Shown here one piece after another: positions 1-6,124 of a stretch of DNA of 8,678 bases. The position numbers and the translations under genes were made by a program. This DNA comes from Spirochaetales bacterium (GTDB lineage: Bacteria; Spirochaetota; Spirochaetia; DTKZ01): assembly GCA_031274005.1 (NCBI GenBank), contig JAISQU010000280.1, positions 1 to 8,678 on the forward strand, given 5' to 3'. How positions within the stretch are numbered: the first letter of the stretch is position 1; every line of letters starts with the position of its first letter. Under the pieces are notes generated by a model that saw only the letters and a program-made list of their open reading frames with translations, ran no database searches and was not told where the DNA came from.

Positions 1-81
1 AGTTGGCCTACCACAAAATGGAAAGGATCTTAAATTTACGGGTTATGAACCATGCCTATACAATAAATTTCCTTAACCAAC

Positions 82-115
82 GAAGATACCGCGGAGCTCT
101 GCTCCGCGGTTCTTC
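82..115. repeat. Strong GC-rich hairpin beside the repeat element
   Basis: ACCGCGGAGC (88-97) pairs perfectly over ten bases with GCTCCGCGGT (101-110) around a TCT loop. After a small internal bulge, GAAG (82-85) pairs with CTTC (112-115). There is no adjoining T-run on either strand, so it is not a clear terminator. It touches the left end of the palindromic element and may be part of it. Positions 1-81 hold nothing that I can identify. Confidence 0.6.
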
Positions 116-288
116 ATTACACTAAAGACACAAATAAAAACCGCGGAGAACGCTGAGATCGCAGAGGAAGAATGAAGAAACAAATGGTAAAAAAGCCCGT
201 TCCCGCCTTGCATGTACTGTTTTCTCCTATTCTCTGCGTCCTTTGCGCTCTCTGCGGTTAGAATTCTTTTCTTATGATTTAGTGTAAT
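116..288. repeat. MITE-like palindromic repeat element with 9-base periodic arms
   Basis: The ends are perfect 11-bp terminal inverted repeats, ATTACACTAAA (116-126) and TTTAGTGTAAT (278-288). Inside, a 30-base arm at 139-168 matches the reverse complement of 230-259 at 23 positions. Each arm is built of three 9-base units of the form nCGCnGAGA: CCGCGGAGA, ACGCTGAGA and TCGCAGAGG on the left. The centre is not repetitive. A 72-codon open frame crosses the element on the minus strand, but its amino-acid pattern just mirrors the repeat. Similar CGCAGAG-rich palindromic repeats are, from memory, common in environmental bacterial genomes. There is no transposase here. Confidence 0.7.
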
Positions 289-351
289 CAAGATACTATC
301 AGCCTGTTGCGCTTAACGTTATGAGAAGTCCGACAGGCTCCTATGATTCGC

Positions 352-411
352 AGGGCGGGTCCATACCCCGCCCTTCAGGGCGAGGAGAGTCATTGCCGGT
401 CCCTGAAAGGG
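352..411. repeat. Overlapping inverted repeats downstream of the MATE gene
   Basis: AGGGCGGG (352-359) pairs perfectly with CCCGCCCT (367-374), while CGCCCT (369-374) can instead pair with AGGGCG (377-382). The two hairpins cannot form together. CCCT (401-404) and AGGG (408-411) form a further small hairpin. None is followed by a T-run in the minus direction, so a terminator role for the MATE transcript is only possible, not shown. Apart from these, 289-463 contains a 7-bp inverted pair, AGCCTGT/ACAGGCT (301-307 and 333-339), and no gene. Confidence 0.6.
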
Positions 412-463
412 GCTGATGAACCATGCCTTTTCCAATCAGGACAAAGTAAGCGCGGACGCCCGG

Positions 464-1816
464 TTAAATAACCCGGTGTTTCCGCCACTTTCCGCTTTTC
501 CAGCGCAGAACAAAACAACTGCCGCGGACAATCCATTCGCATACCATGGAAATCCAGACGCATACCACCCCCACCTCAAAGCGCCAGGCCAGAAGGTACG
601 CAATGCCGACACGGGCAAACCACATAGCCGCGCCGACCACAATCAGGGTAAACTTCCCGTCCCCCGCCGCCCGCAGAGCAAAGGGAAGACAGTAGGCGGG
701 CGTCCAGATAACAACGGCGGCGGCGCAGAAAATTGTGCCGCAGACAAGGGCTACGCGGATACTTTCTTCGGACAAGGCAAAAAGCCGGAAAAAGAAGGGC
801 ATCGCGATAATGATAAGAATGTTAAAAACCCCCATAACCAGATAGTTGCATCCGATAAGCGTACGGGTATATTTTTTTGCCCCCTCAAAATCCCCCGCCC
901 CCATATAATGACCCACCACAGTAAGAAGCGCATACCCTATGGCGAGTCCCGGCAAATTTCCTATGGTCAGAATAATAGTGGCGATGGCGTTTCCCGCGAT
1001 GGCCGCGGTTCCAAAGGTGGAAACAAGCCGCGCCAGAAAAAGTTTTCCCACCTGGAAAGCGGCCCCCTCCATACCGTTGGGGATTCCCACTTTGAGGATG
1101 CTCCGTATGATGGAAGGCCGCAGGCGGACGCGGCGGATTCCCCTGATGTTTAGGTCCTCGCGGGGCATGCGCAAAAAAAGGAGCAGCAGCGCCGCCGCGA
1201 TAAAACGGCTTATCAGCGTGGAAAGGGCCACGCCGGCGACTCCCCAATGAAAAACAAAAATCAGAAGAGCGTTTCCCCCGATATTCAGGCTGTTCGCGAG
1301 AAGAGAAATCCACATCCCCGTCCGGCTATTGCCCATACAGCGGAACAGAGCTGAACCCGCCGTACTCAGGGCCACAAAGGGATAACTTAACGCGGAAAAA
1401 AGAAAGTATATTTCCGCTTCTTTCATAACCTCCGGGGCGATGTGCCCGTAGATGAGATGCAAAATGGGGCCGCGCTCCAGAAAAGTAAAAACCATCAGAG
1501 TCCCGGACAACAAAACAACCGTGTATATAAGCTGCCTGGCCGCGCCGCACGCGCTTGGCTTATCCCCGCGGCCCAGATACTGGCTGCACACCACGGCGCC
1601 CCCTGTTGTCAGGGCCGAAAAAAGTTCGATGACCACGATATTGACGGAGTCCACCAGGGATACGCCCCCCACGGCTTCCTCGCCCACTACGGCGACCATC
1701 AGCGTATCCACGATACCCAGTAGGACAAGAAGCAGTTGGTCAATTATCAGGGGCCATATCAGGCGCAAAAGCCGCCGCTTACTCCACAACTCCCCGGCGG
1801 GATTATCCGGATTCAC
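464..1816 (-). CDS. MATE-family multidrug/toxic compound efflux protein
   Basis: The 450-residue protein has the length and twelve-helix pattern of MATE transporters, inner-membrane antiporters that expel organic cations or other small molecules with sodium or protons. Supporting segments are LIWPLIIDQLLLVLLGIVDTL (19-39) with the G-I-V-D-T-L element, QYLGRGD (79-85), GSALFRCMGNSRTG (154-167), GVAGVALSTLISR (192-204), KVGIPNGMEGAAFQVGKL (242-259, start of the second half), VGHYMGAGDFEGAKKY (301-316) and ALRAAGDGKFT (380-390). The two halves match the internal repeat of the family. The start is uncertain: the GTG at 1816 has AAGG directly against it, and there is no upstream ATG before a stop codon. 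A TTG nine codons in is possible. The gene is its own transcription unit behind the terminator at 1947-1916. No T-run terminator was found after it. Family very secure, substrate unknown. Confidence 0.95.
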   Translation of the reverse strand: MNPDNPAGELWSKRRLLRLIWPLIIDQLLLVLLGIVDTLMVAVVGEEAVGGVSLVDSVNIVVIELFSALTTGGAVVCSQYLGRGDKPSACGAARQLIYTVVLLSGTLMVFTFLERGPILHLIYGHIAPEVMKEAEIYFLFSALSYPFVALSTAGSALFRCMGNSRTGMWISLLANSLNIGGNALLIFVFHWGVAGVALSTLISRFIAAALLLLFLRMPREDLNIRGIRRVRLRPSIIRSILKVGIPNGMEGAAFQVGKLFLARLVSTFGTAAIAGNAIATIILTIGNLPGLAIGYALLTVVGHYMGAGDFEGAKKYTRTLIGCNYLVMGVFNILIIIAMPFFFRLFALSEESIRVALVCGTIFCAAAVVIWTPAYCLPFALRAAGDGKFTLIVVGAAMWFARVGIAYLLAWRFEVGVVCVWISMVCEWIVRGSCFVLRWKSGKWRKHRVI

Positions 1817-1823
1817 CCTTATT

Positions 1824-1853
1824 ATGGTATAGGGGGATTGTACGTACCGTCAA
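1824..1853 (-). promoter_or_regulatory. Predicted promoter of the MATE efflux gene
   Basis: On the minus strand TTGACG (1853-1848, 5 of 6 to TTGACA) is followed after 18 bases by TACCAT (1829-1824), or after 16 bases by TATACC (1831-1826). The 8-base palindrome GTACGTAC lies in the spacer next to the -35 box. Either choice puts the transcription start within a few bases of the GTG start codon. The rest of the gap (1854-1915) shows no gene or strong structure. Confidence 0.5.
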
Positions 1854-1915
1854 TACGCCAAAGCAGGAAAACAGGCCGTGATTGAAATGACAGGGGAGGA
1901 ATGGCGCGAACAGAT

Positions 1916-1947
1916 AAAAAACCCGGAGGCTTTTGGACCTCCGGGTT
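1916..1947 (-). terminator. Intrinsic terminator closing the enzyme-transporter unit
   Basis: In the minus direction AACCCGGAGG (1947-1938) pairs perfectly over ten bases with CCTCCGGGTT (1929-1920) around an 8-base loop, and the transcript runs straight into six consecutive T (1921-1916). It begins 18 bases after the stop of dctP copy 2. This is a textbook Rho-independent terminator and separates the transport unit from the MATE gene. Confidence 0.95.
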
Positions 1948-1964
1948 GCCGGATTTATATACCG

Positions 1965-2981
1965 TTACTTTTTGGCGGCGTCGCGCACCATTCCGACTAC
2001 GCCCTTGCCGATTTCCTTGTCGTACTGGTCGGCCATAAATTTTACCCTGTCCTGAAAAGGCGCGAGGGAACTGAGTTCCACAACGGTAACGCCCTTCGCC
2101 CTGATCTGTTTCAGGCAGTCGTCCCAGGCGCCTACAATGTAATCCAGTTGGTAATCCACGGCGCGCACAGAGGCGCTGCGCACGGCCTTCTGTAAATCAG
2201 GGGAGAGGCCGTCGTATTTGGGCTTGTTCATAACCACAATGTTGGAGCTAATCGTATGCTGATCGAGCATGTAGTATTTGATAACATCAATCCAGCCCCA
2301 GCTTACAACGCTGGCGGGATCATTTTCTCCCGCGTCCACAACGCCCGTTTGCAGCGCGGTGTACAGCTCCGAGGAAGGCATGGGCGTGGGCAGCATGCCG
2401 AGCGCTTTAAACATTTCAATATAGACGGGGCTTTCCATACTGCGGATCTTCATGCCCCTCAGGTCGTCTATGGTTTTGATGGGCTTCGAGGCGGTAAAAA
2501 TACTGCGGAAGCCGGGCAGAATCTGGCCGAGCAGAATAACCCCGTGCTGGGCGCATTCGTCTTCCATAATTTTTCCCACAGGGCCGCGGGTAACCTTGCG
2601 GAAGTGATCGACGCTTTCAAAAAGGAAGGGCAGGTCAAAAACCTTCATTGAGGGCGACCAGCCCAGAATGTAGGTTGTGGCGCCCATGGCGAAATCCGCG
2701 GTGCCGGCCTGGGCCATTTCCAGCAGTTCCCTCTCGTTGTTGCTCAAAGCCCCGGAATGGTGCACGGTCACGGTAATCGCGCCCTTGCTTTCCTCTTTCA
2801 GGTAATCGGCGAATTTAAAGGCCATCTCGCCCATAAAGCCGCCCTTTGGGGGCTGGCTCGAGCCAAAGGTCATGTTCACGGGGCCTGTGGCCGCCGCGCC
2901 GCCCGCTTCGCCGGACCCTCCGGCCCACAGGGGCAGTCCGGCCAGAGCCATCGCAAACAGAACCAGACAAATCTTTTTCAT
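1965..2981 (-). CDS. dctP: TRAP transporter solute-binding protein, DctP family (copy 2)
   Basis: This is a second periplasmic DctP-type binding protein, again 338 residues and aligning to copy 1 without a gap. My by-eye count gives about 228 identical residues (about two-thirds). The signal peptide ends GLPLWA at residue 20, with no lipobox Cys, and the mature part opens GGSGE. The ligand-site residues Arg159 (GFRSIF), Arg180 (GMKIR) and Asn220 (GEND) are kept, and 205-230 is almost unchanged. Copy 2 has Pro156, Ser181, Tyr236 and Ser246 where copy 1 has Cys. The start ATG follows CGGAGGA four bases upstream. It lies 89 bases after the large membrane subunit and is closed by a strong terminator, so it is the last gene of the unit. 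With no second set of membrane subunits nearby, it probably shares the same permease and widens or tunes the ligand range; that is inference. Confidence 0.95.
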   Translation of the reverse strand: MKKICLVLFAMALAGLPLWAGGSGEAGGAAATGPVNMTFGSSQPPKGGFMGEMAFKFADYLKEESKGAITVTVHHSGALSNNERELLEMAQAGTADFAMGATTYILGWSPSMKVFDLPFLFESVDHFRKVTRGPVGKIMEDECAQHGVILLGQILPGFRSIFTASKPIKTIDDLRGMKIRSMESPVYIEMFKALGMLPTPMPSSELYTALQTGVVDAGENDPASVVSWGWIDVIKYYMLDQHTISSNIVVMNKPKYDGLSPDLQKAVRSASVRAVDYQLDYIVGAWDDCLKQIRAKGVTVVELSSLAPFQDRVKFMADQYDKEIGKGVVGMVRDAAKK

Positions 2982-3007
2982 ACGTTCCTCCGTTTGTTAT
3001 ATAATTC

Positions 3008-3025
3008 ACGCTTCAAATGAAGCGT
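3008..3025 (-). promoter_or_regulatory. 18-bp palindrome before dctP copy 2 (operator or RNA stem)
   Basis: On the minus strand the site reads ACGCTTCATTTGAAGCGT: seven perfect pairs around ATTT, ending 26 bases before the start codon. Compared with the site at 6060-6077, positions 1/18 change from T-A to A-T and positions 4/15 from T-A to C-G, so the dyad is kept despite base changes. The 89-base gap in which it lies (2982-3070) shows no convincing sigma-70 promoter by eye and no terminator. Confidence 0.5.
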
Positions 3026-3070
3026 TTCGATCTATCAGAATGGTTCGGAAACTTTAGTTTCTGAACAAGT

Positions 3071-4360
3071 CTATTGAAAAAGCAGATTCGGAATAAAAGT
3101 TACAAGAGGCGGAACAAAAGCGAGCAAAATCAGAATAGCGATAATCGCGGAAATAAAAGGTATAAGGTCTTTCACAAACTCCTCGACCTTCATGCCGCTG
3201 ATCGCCGAGCCAACATACAGGACCGAACCCACCGGCGGAGTTATCAGCCCTATGACAAAACCAAAAATCATGGTAATCGTAAAATGCAGTTTTCCCATTC
3301 CTATGGACTCCGCGATGGGCAGAAAGATAGGCGTAAAAATCAGAATCGCCGGCAGGGGGTCCATAAAGGTTCCCACGATGAGCATCGTTATAAGCATGCC
3401 TATGGTAATGATGACGGAGTTTGTCGTAACCGACAGTATCCACGCGCCTATGGCGTCCGGCACCTGGGCAATGGCGAAGATCCATCCCAAAACCATGGCG
3501 GCGCCCAGCGCGAACATAACCGCGCCCAGCCGCTCGACAACAATAACCAGGCTGCTGTAGAGGCGTTTCATGGTCGGAATGCTGCGCAGGCCGAAAATCC
3601 CCACCACAACCGCGTAAAAAATCGTCAGGTCCGCGGCTTCGGTAGGCGTTACGACGCCGCCCAAAATTCCCCCCATGATGATAACGGGAATTCCTATGGC
3701 AGGCATACCTTCCCAGAAAATCCGCACCCGGTCCTTCCAGGTCATGTCGGAGGACTTGGGATACCCGTATTTATAGGAGTAGATAAAGCTGACCACAAGC
3801 TGGGCCATGCCGGACAATATGCCGGGAATAATGCCTGCCATAAACAGAATGGCGACGGACTGCCCCGTGGCAAGGGCCGCCACAATCATCAGGTTGCTGG
3901 GGGGAATGATGACGCCCAGAGTCGAGGAACTTACCGTAACGGCTACCGTATAGCCCTTGGGGTATCCTTCCTTATTCATCGCGGGAATCAGAATGCCGCC
4001 CACGGCGGAGGTATCGGCAACCGCCGCGCCGGTAATTCCGGCGAAGAACATGCTTACCACAATGTTGACATGGGACAGGCCGCCCCGGATGTGCCCCACA
4101 AGGGCCTTTGACAGGTTGATGAGTTTGTCAAAAAGCGGGGTCATGGACATCAGTTCCCCGGCAAGCATAAAAAAGGGAATGCACAAAAGGATAAAATTGT
4201 TGATTCCGGCGAAAACCCTCTGGGGAATAATAACCAGGGGAATTCCCGGATGGAAAAAGTTAATCGTAATAAAACCGGTAACAATCATGGAATAGGCAAT
4301 CGGCATGCCAAGAATCATCAAGCCGAAAAAGCAAATCAATACCGCAAGGGCTGTTGTCAT
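3071..4360 (-). CDS. dctM: TRAP transporter large membrane subunit, DctM family
   Basis: At 429 residues this is a full-length DctM subunit, the multi-spanning sodium-coupled channel of the TRAP importer. Family motifs in order are LGMPIAYSMIVTG (17-29), IPFFMLAGELMS (61-72), GGLSHVNIVVSMFFAGITG (93-111), AVADTSAVGGILIPAM (113-128), GYPKGYTVAV (132-141), GVIIPPSNLMIV (149-160), AGIIPGILSG (175-184), GVVTPTEAAD (235-244), MDPLPAILIFTPIFLP (333-348) and GLITPPVGSVLYV (371-383). The two P-P and P-T-E-A hairpin regions are where TRAP structures place the sodium sites. AGGAGG sits seven bases before the ATG and merges with the stop of the preceding subunit gene. No frameshift or missing segment is visible. 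The family call is very secure; the transported compound is inferred only to be a small anion. Confidence 0.95.
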   Translation of the reverse strand: MTTALAVLICFFGLMILGMPIAYSMIVTGFITINFFHPGIPLVIIPQRVFAGINNFILLCIPFFMLAGELMSMTPLFDKLINLSKALVGHIRGGLSHVNIVVSMFFAGITGAAVADTSAVGGILIPAMNKEGYPKGYTVAVTVSSSTLGVIIPPSNLMIVAALATGQSVAILFMAGIIPGILSGMAQLVVSFIYSYKYGYPKSSDMTWKDRVRIFWEGMPAIGIPVIIMGGILGGVVTPTEAADLTIFYAVVVGIFGLRSIPTMKRLYSSLVIVVERLGAVMFALGAAMVLGWIFAIAQVPDAIGAWILSVTTNSVIITIGMLITMLIVGTFMDPLPAILIFTPIFLPIAESIGMGKLHFTITMIFGFVIGLITPPVGSVLYVGSAISGMKVEEFVKDLIPFISAIIAILILLAFVPPLVTFIPNLLFQ

Positions 4361-4371
4361 AATAGGGCCTC

Positions 4372-4905
4372 CTAATGAATTTCCGGCGGCGCCGGAGTAT
4401 AGCCGGGATCTTTTATCCTGCGTACGCAGAAAAACAGCGTATCGGCGAATACTTTAATCCTGTTCAGGGCCATAAGAACAATGCCCACGGGAAGCGCGAC
4501 ATAAATATAATTTAGGGGGATAAGCATAATGGTAGAAATCCCGCTTTTCCCCTGATTGTAATAATTCATGCTTTCCATGAAAAATTTGTACAGGACAACA
4601 AACATCAGAAAATTCAGGAATATTTCCACAAGAAGCCTGATTTTAGGCGGCAGCCTGTCCGCGAAATAGGTAATTCTGAAGTGGTCGCCGCTTCTTTCCG
4701 CCAGGGCGAAACCCAGAAAACAAATCCAGATAAAACCGTAACGCGCGAATTCCTCGGACCACTCAAAGGGCATTTCAAAAATGTAACGGGCGCCGACGGA
4801 AATCAAAACGATAATCGTAATAGCAATAAGAATAATAATGGACAGGACCTCGGCGGCTTTGTTATAGCCCGTATAAATCCTGTAAAGAAACGATGGCTTT
4901 GCCAT
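4372..4905 (-). CDS. dctQ: TRAP transporter small membrane subunit, DctQ family
   Basis: This 177-residue inner-membrane protein is the small subunit of the TRAP transporter. It joins the large subunit in the permease that receives substrate from the binding protein. It shows four hydrophobic segments (about 22-38, 57-70, 92-108 and 127-147) and the DctQ signature ARYIFEMPFEWSEEFARY (39-56), followed by FIWICFLGFALAERSGDHF with the conserved His75. I chose the ATG at 4905: a perfect AAGGAG lies six bases upstream. An in-frame ATG at 4923 would add six residues, but its codons consist of that ribosome site. The TAG stop is part of the TAGGAGG ribosome site of the next gene, and the gap is only 11 bases, so translation of the two membrane subunits is probably coupled. 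Role secure; substrate unknown. Confidence 0.9.
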   Translation of the reverse strand: MAKPSFLYRIYTGYNKAAEVLSIIILIAITIIVLISVGARYIFEMPFEWSEEFARYGFIWICFLGFALAERSGDHFRITYFADRLPPKIRLLVEIFLNFLMFVVLYKFFMESMNYYNQGKSGISTIMLIPLNYIYVALPVGIVLMALNRIKVFADTLFFCVRRIKDPGYTPAPPEIH

Positions 4906-4943
4906 GAAAATCTCCTTCCGCATTTTTTGTTTCGTTTCAACCC

Positions 4944-4997
4944 CTGCGCCCGTAAAGGCGCGGCATATTCCGCCTCCGAAGGCCGGGAGCGGAATAT
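4944..4997 (-). promoter_or_regulatory. Two tandem intercistronic hairpins between dctP copy 1 and dctQ
   Basis: ATATTCCGC (4965-4973) pairs perfectly with GCGGAATAT (4989-4997), and inner pairs past one mismatch extend the stem. Next to it a seven-pair stem joins 4944-4950 and 4957-4963 around a 6-base loop. Neither is followed by a T-run in the minus direction, so they are not typical terminators. They lie in the 110-base gap after the binding-protein stop codon. This is where a stabilising or partly attenuating stem would raise binding-protein mRNA over membrane-subunit mRNA, but that role is inferred. Confidence 0.5.
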
Positions 4998-5015
4998 ACG
5001 AGGCGGTTTGCCGGG

Positions 5016-6032
5016 TTATTTCTTCGCGGCGTCCCGTACCATCTGCACAAGGTTCTTGCCCAGTTCCTTGTCATACTGGTCGGCGAGGAAGCTCACCTTG
5101 TCCTGAAAAGGTTTAAGGCTCGCGAGTTCCACAACAGTAACTCCCTTTGCCCGTATCATGTCCAGGCTTTCGGCCCAGGCGCCCTCAATGTAGGCAAACT
5201 GGTAGTCTATCATTTTTTTCGCGGAGTCATGCACGGCTTTTTGCAAATCCGGAGGAAGCGCGTCGAGCTTCGGTTTGTTCATGGCAACCAGGTTGCACGT
5301 AACGCTGTGCTTGTCCAGCATATAGCACTTGATAACGTCTACCCAGCCCCAGCTTACAACGCTGGCCGGATCGTTTTCGCCCGCGTCCACAACGCCGGTC
5401 TGAAGAGACGTATACAGCTCGGAAGCCGGCATGGGAGTGGGCAGCATACCCAGGGCGCGAAACATTTCGATATACACGGGGCTTTCCTGGCAGCGGATTT
5501 TCATGCCCTTCAGGTCTTCAAGGGTTTTTACCTGAGTCTTCGCGGTAAAAATGCTGCGGAAACCGCACAGAACGTAGCCCAGAATTTCCACGCCGTTTTT
5601 GTTACACTCCTCGTTGATGATTTTGGCAACGGGCCCCTGGGTTACTTTGCGGATGTGCTCTACATCCTCGAACAGGTAGGGAAGGTCCATAACTTTGAGC
5701 GAAGGCGACCAGCCGATAACATAGGGCGTGCCGCCTGTGGCAAAATCCACGGTTCCGGCCTGGGCCATTTCAAAAAGCTCTCTTTCGTTGGCGCTTAAAG
5801 ATCCGGAATGGTGAACCGTCAGTTTGATGGCGCCTTTGGAAGCCTCGGCCAGATATTCGCCGAACTTCTGGGGTGAATCGCCCAGATAGCCTCCCGTGGG
5901 CGGCTGGCTTGTGGCAAACCTCATATCAATAGCGCCGCCGCCCGCCGCTCCCGCGCTTTCACCAGCCCCGCCTGCCCAGACCGGCAAGCCCGCGAGGGCG
6001 GCCAGCAGTACGCATACCAATACCTTTTTCAT
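5016..6032 (-). CDS. dctP: TRAP transporter solute-binding protein, DctP family (copy 1)
   Basis: This 338-residue protein is the periplasmic substrate-capturing subunit of a TRAP transporter. Residues 1-20 form a signal peptide ending P-V-W-A, which fits signal peptidase I; there is no lipobox Cys, and a Gly/Ala-rich linker follows (21-34). The mature DctP fold shows ERELFEMAQAG (83-93), DLPYLFEDV (116-124), GFRSIF (157-162), DLKGMKIR (173-180) and ELYTSLQTGVVDAGEND (205-221). Arg159, Arg180 and Asn220 have nearly the spacing of Arg127, Arg147 and Asn187 of the sialate-binding protein SiaP, so a carboxylate (or similar anion) ligand is likely. The start has GGAGGAG five bases upstream. It lies 92 bases after the glycyl radical enzyme gene, and the membrane subunits follow. 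It is about two-thirds identical to the copy at 2981-1965 but has extra cysteines at 156, 181, 236 and 246. Family call very secure; ligand unknown. Confidence 0.95.
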   Translation of the reverse strand: MKKVLVCVLLAALAGLPVWAGGAGESAGAAGGGAIDMRFATSQPPTGGYLGDSPQKFGEYLAEASKGAIKLTVHHSGSLSANERELFEMAQAGTVDFATGGTPYVIGWSPSLKVMDLPYLFEDVEHIRKVTQGPVAKIINEECNKNGVEILGYVLCGFRSIFTAKTQVKTLEDLKGMKIRCQESPVYIEMFRALGMLPTPMPASELYTSLQTGVVDAGENDPASVVSWGWVDVIKCYMLDKHSVTCNLVAMNKPKLDALPPDLQKAVHDSAKKMIDYQFAYIEGAWAESLDMIRAKGVTVVELASLKPFQDKVSFLADQYDKELGKNLVQMVRDAAKK

Positions 6033-6059
6033 CGTTCTCCTCCAAAATTGTATTTATTA

Positions 6060-6077
6060 TCGTTTCATATAAAACGA
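6060..6077 (-). promoter_or_regulatory. 18-bp palindrome before dctP copy 1 (operator or RNA stem)
   Basis: On the minus strand the site reads TCGTTTTATATGAAACGA, a dyad with six perfect outer pairs plus a T-G pair, ending 27 bases before the start codon. A matching 18-bp palindrome lies 26 bases before the second dctP gene. The two agree at 12 positions and follow the consensus nCGYTTYATWTGAARCGn. The site overlaps the -10 box of a candidate internal promoter, so a repressor bound here could block it. It could instead be a short mRNA stem-loop. The regulator is not identifiable from the window. Confidence 0.5.
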
Positions 6078-6092
6078 AATATCCATTGACAG
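6064..6092 (-). promoter_or_regulatory. Candidate internal promoter before dctP copy 1
   Basis: On the minus strand CTGTCA (6092-6087, 4 of 6 to TTGACA) is followed after 17 bases by TATGAA (6069-6064, 4 of 6 to TATAAT). The -10 box falls inside the 18-bp palindrome. If real, it would let the transporter be transcribed apart from the enzyme gene. It is moderate to weak by sequence, and readthrough from the enzyme gene is equally possible, because no intrinsic terminator with a T-run is seen between 6124 and 6033. Confidence 0.3.
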
Positions 6093-6124
6093 GACCCGCG
6101 GGGGGCCGGGACTGCGGCGGACCG

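Noticed and set aside
116..288. CRISPR array
   Set aside because: The 9-base units are contiguous, only three per arm and arranged as an inverted pair. There are no uniform repeats separated by unique spacers.
73..291. 72-residue minus-strand open frame as a small gene
   Set aside because: It coincides with the palindromic repeat element, and its Ala/Ser/Glu-rich pattern mirrors the 9-base units. It has no convincing ribosome site.
459..476. Hairpin overlapping the MATE stop codon as a terminator
   Set aside because: The stem is short and bulged, and no T-run follows in the minus direction.
416..1153. 245-codon plus-strand open frame opposite the MATE gene
   Set aside because: Its composition is low-complexity and charged, with no recognisable motif, and it lies antisense to a clear membrane protein gene with complete family motifs.
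1878..2195. Plus-strand open frames near GGGGAGGA and ATG at 1901
   Set aside because: The ribosome-site-like bases are attractive, but the frame runs through the intrinsic terminator and the antisense of dctP copy 2, with no plausible protein pattern.
3074..4111. 345-codon plus-strand open frame opposite dctM
   Set aside because: It is rich in Asn, His, Gly and Arg, as expected from the complement of hydrophobic codons. The DctM frame has all its family motifs.
4906..4923. ATG at 4923 as start of dctQ
   Set aside because: The six extra codons contain the AAGGAG ribosome site for the ATG at 4905, which has ideal spacing.
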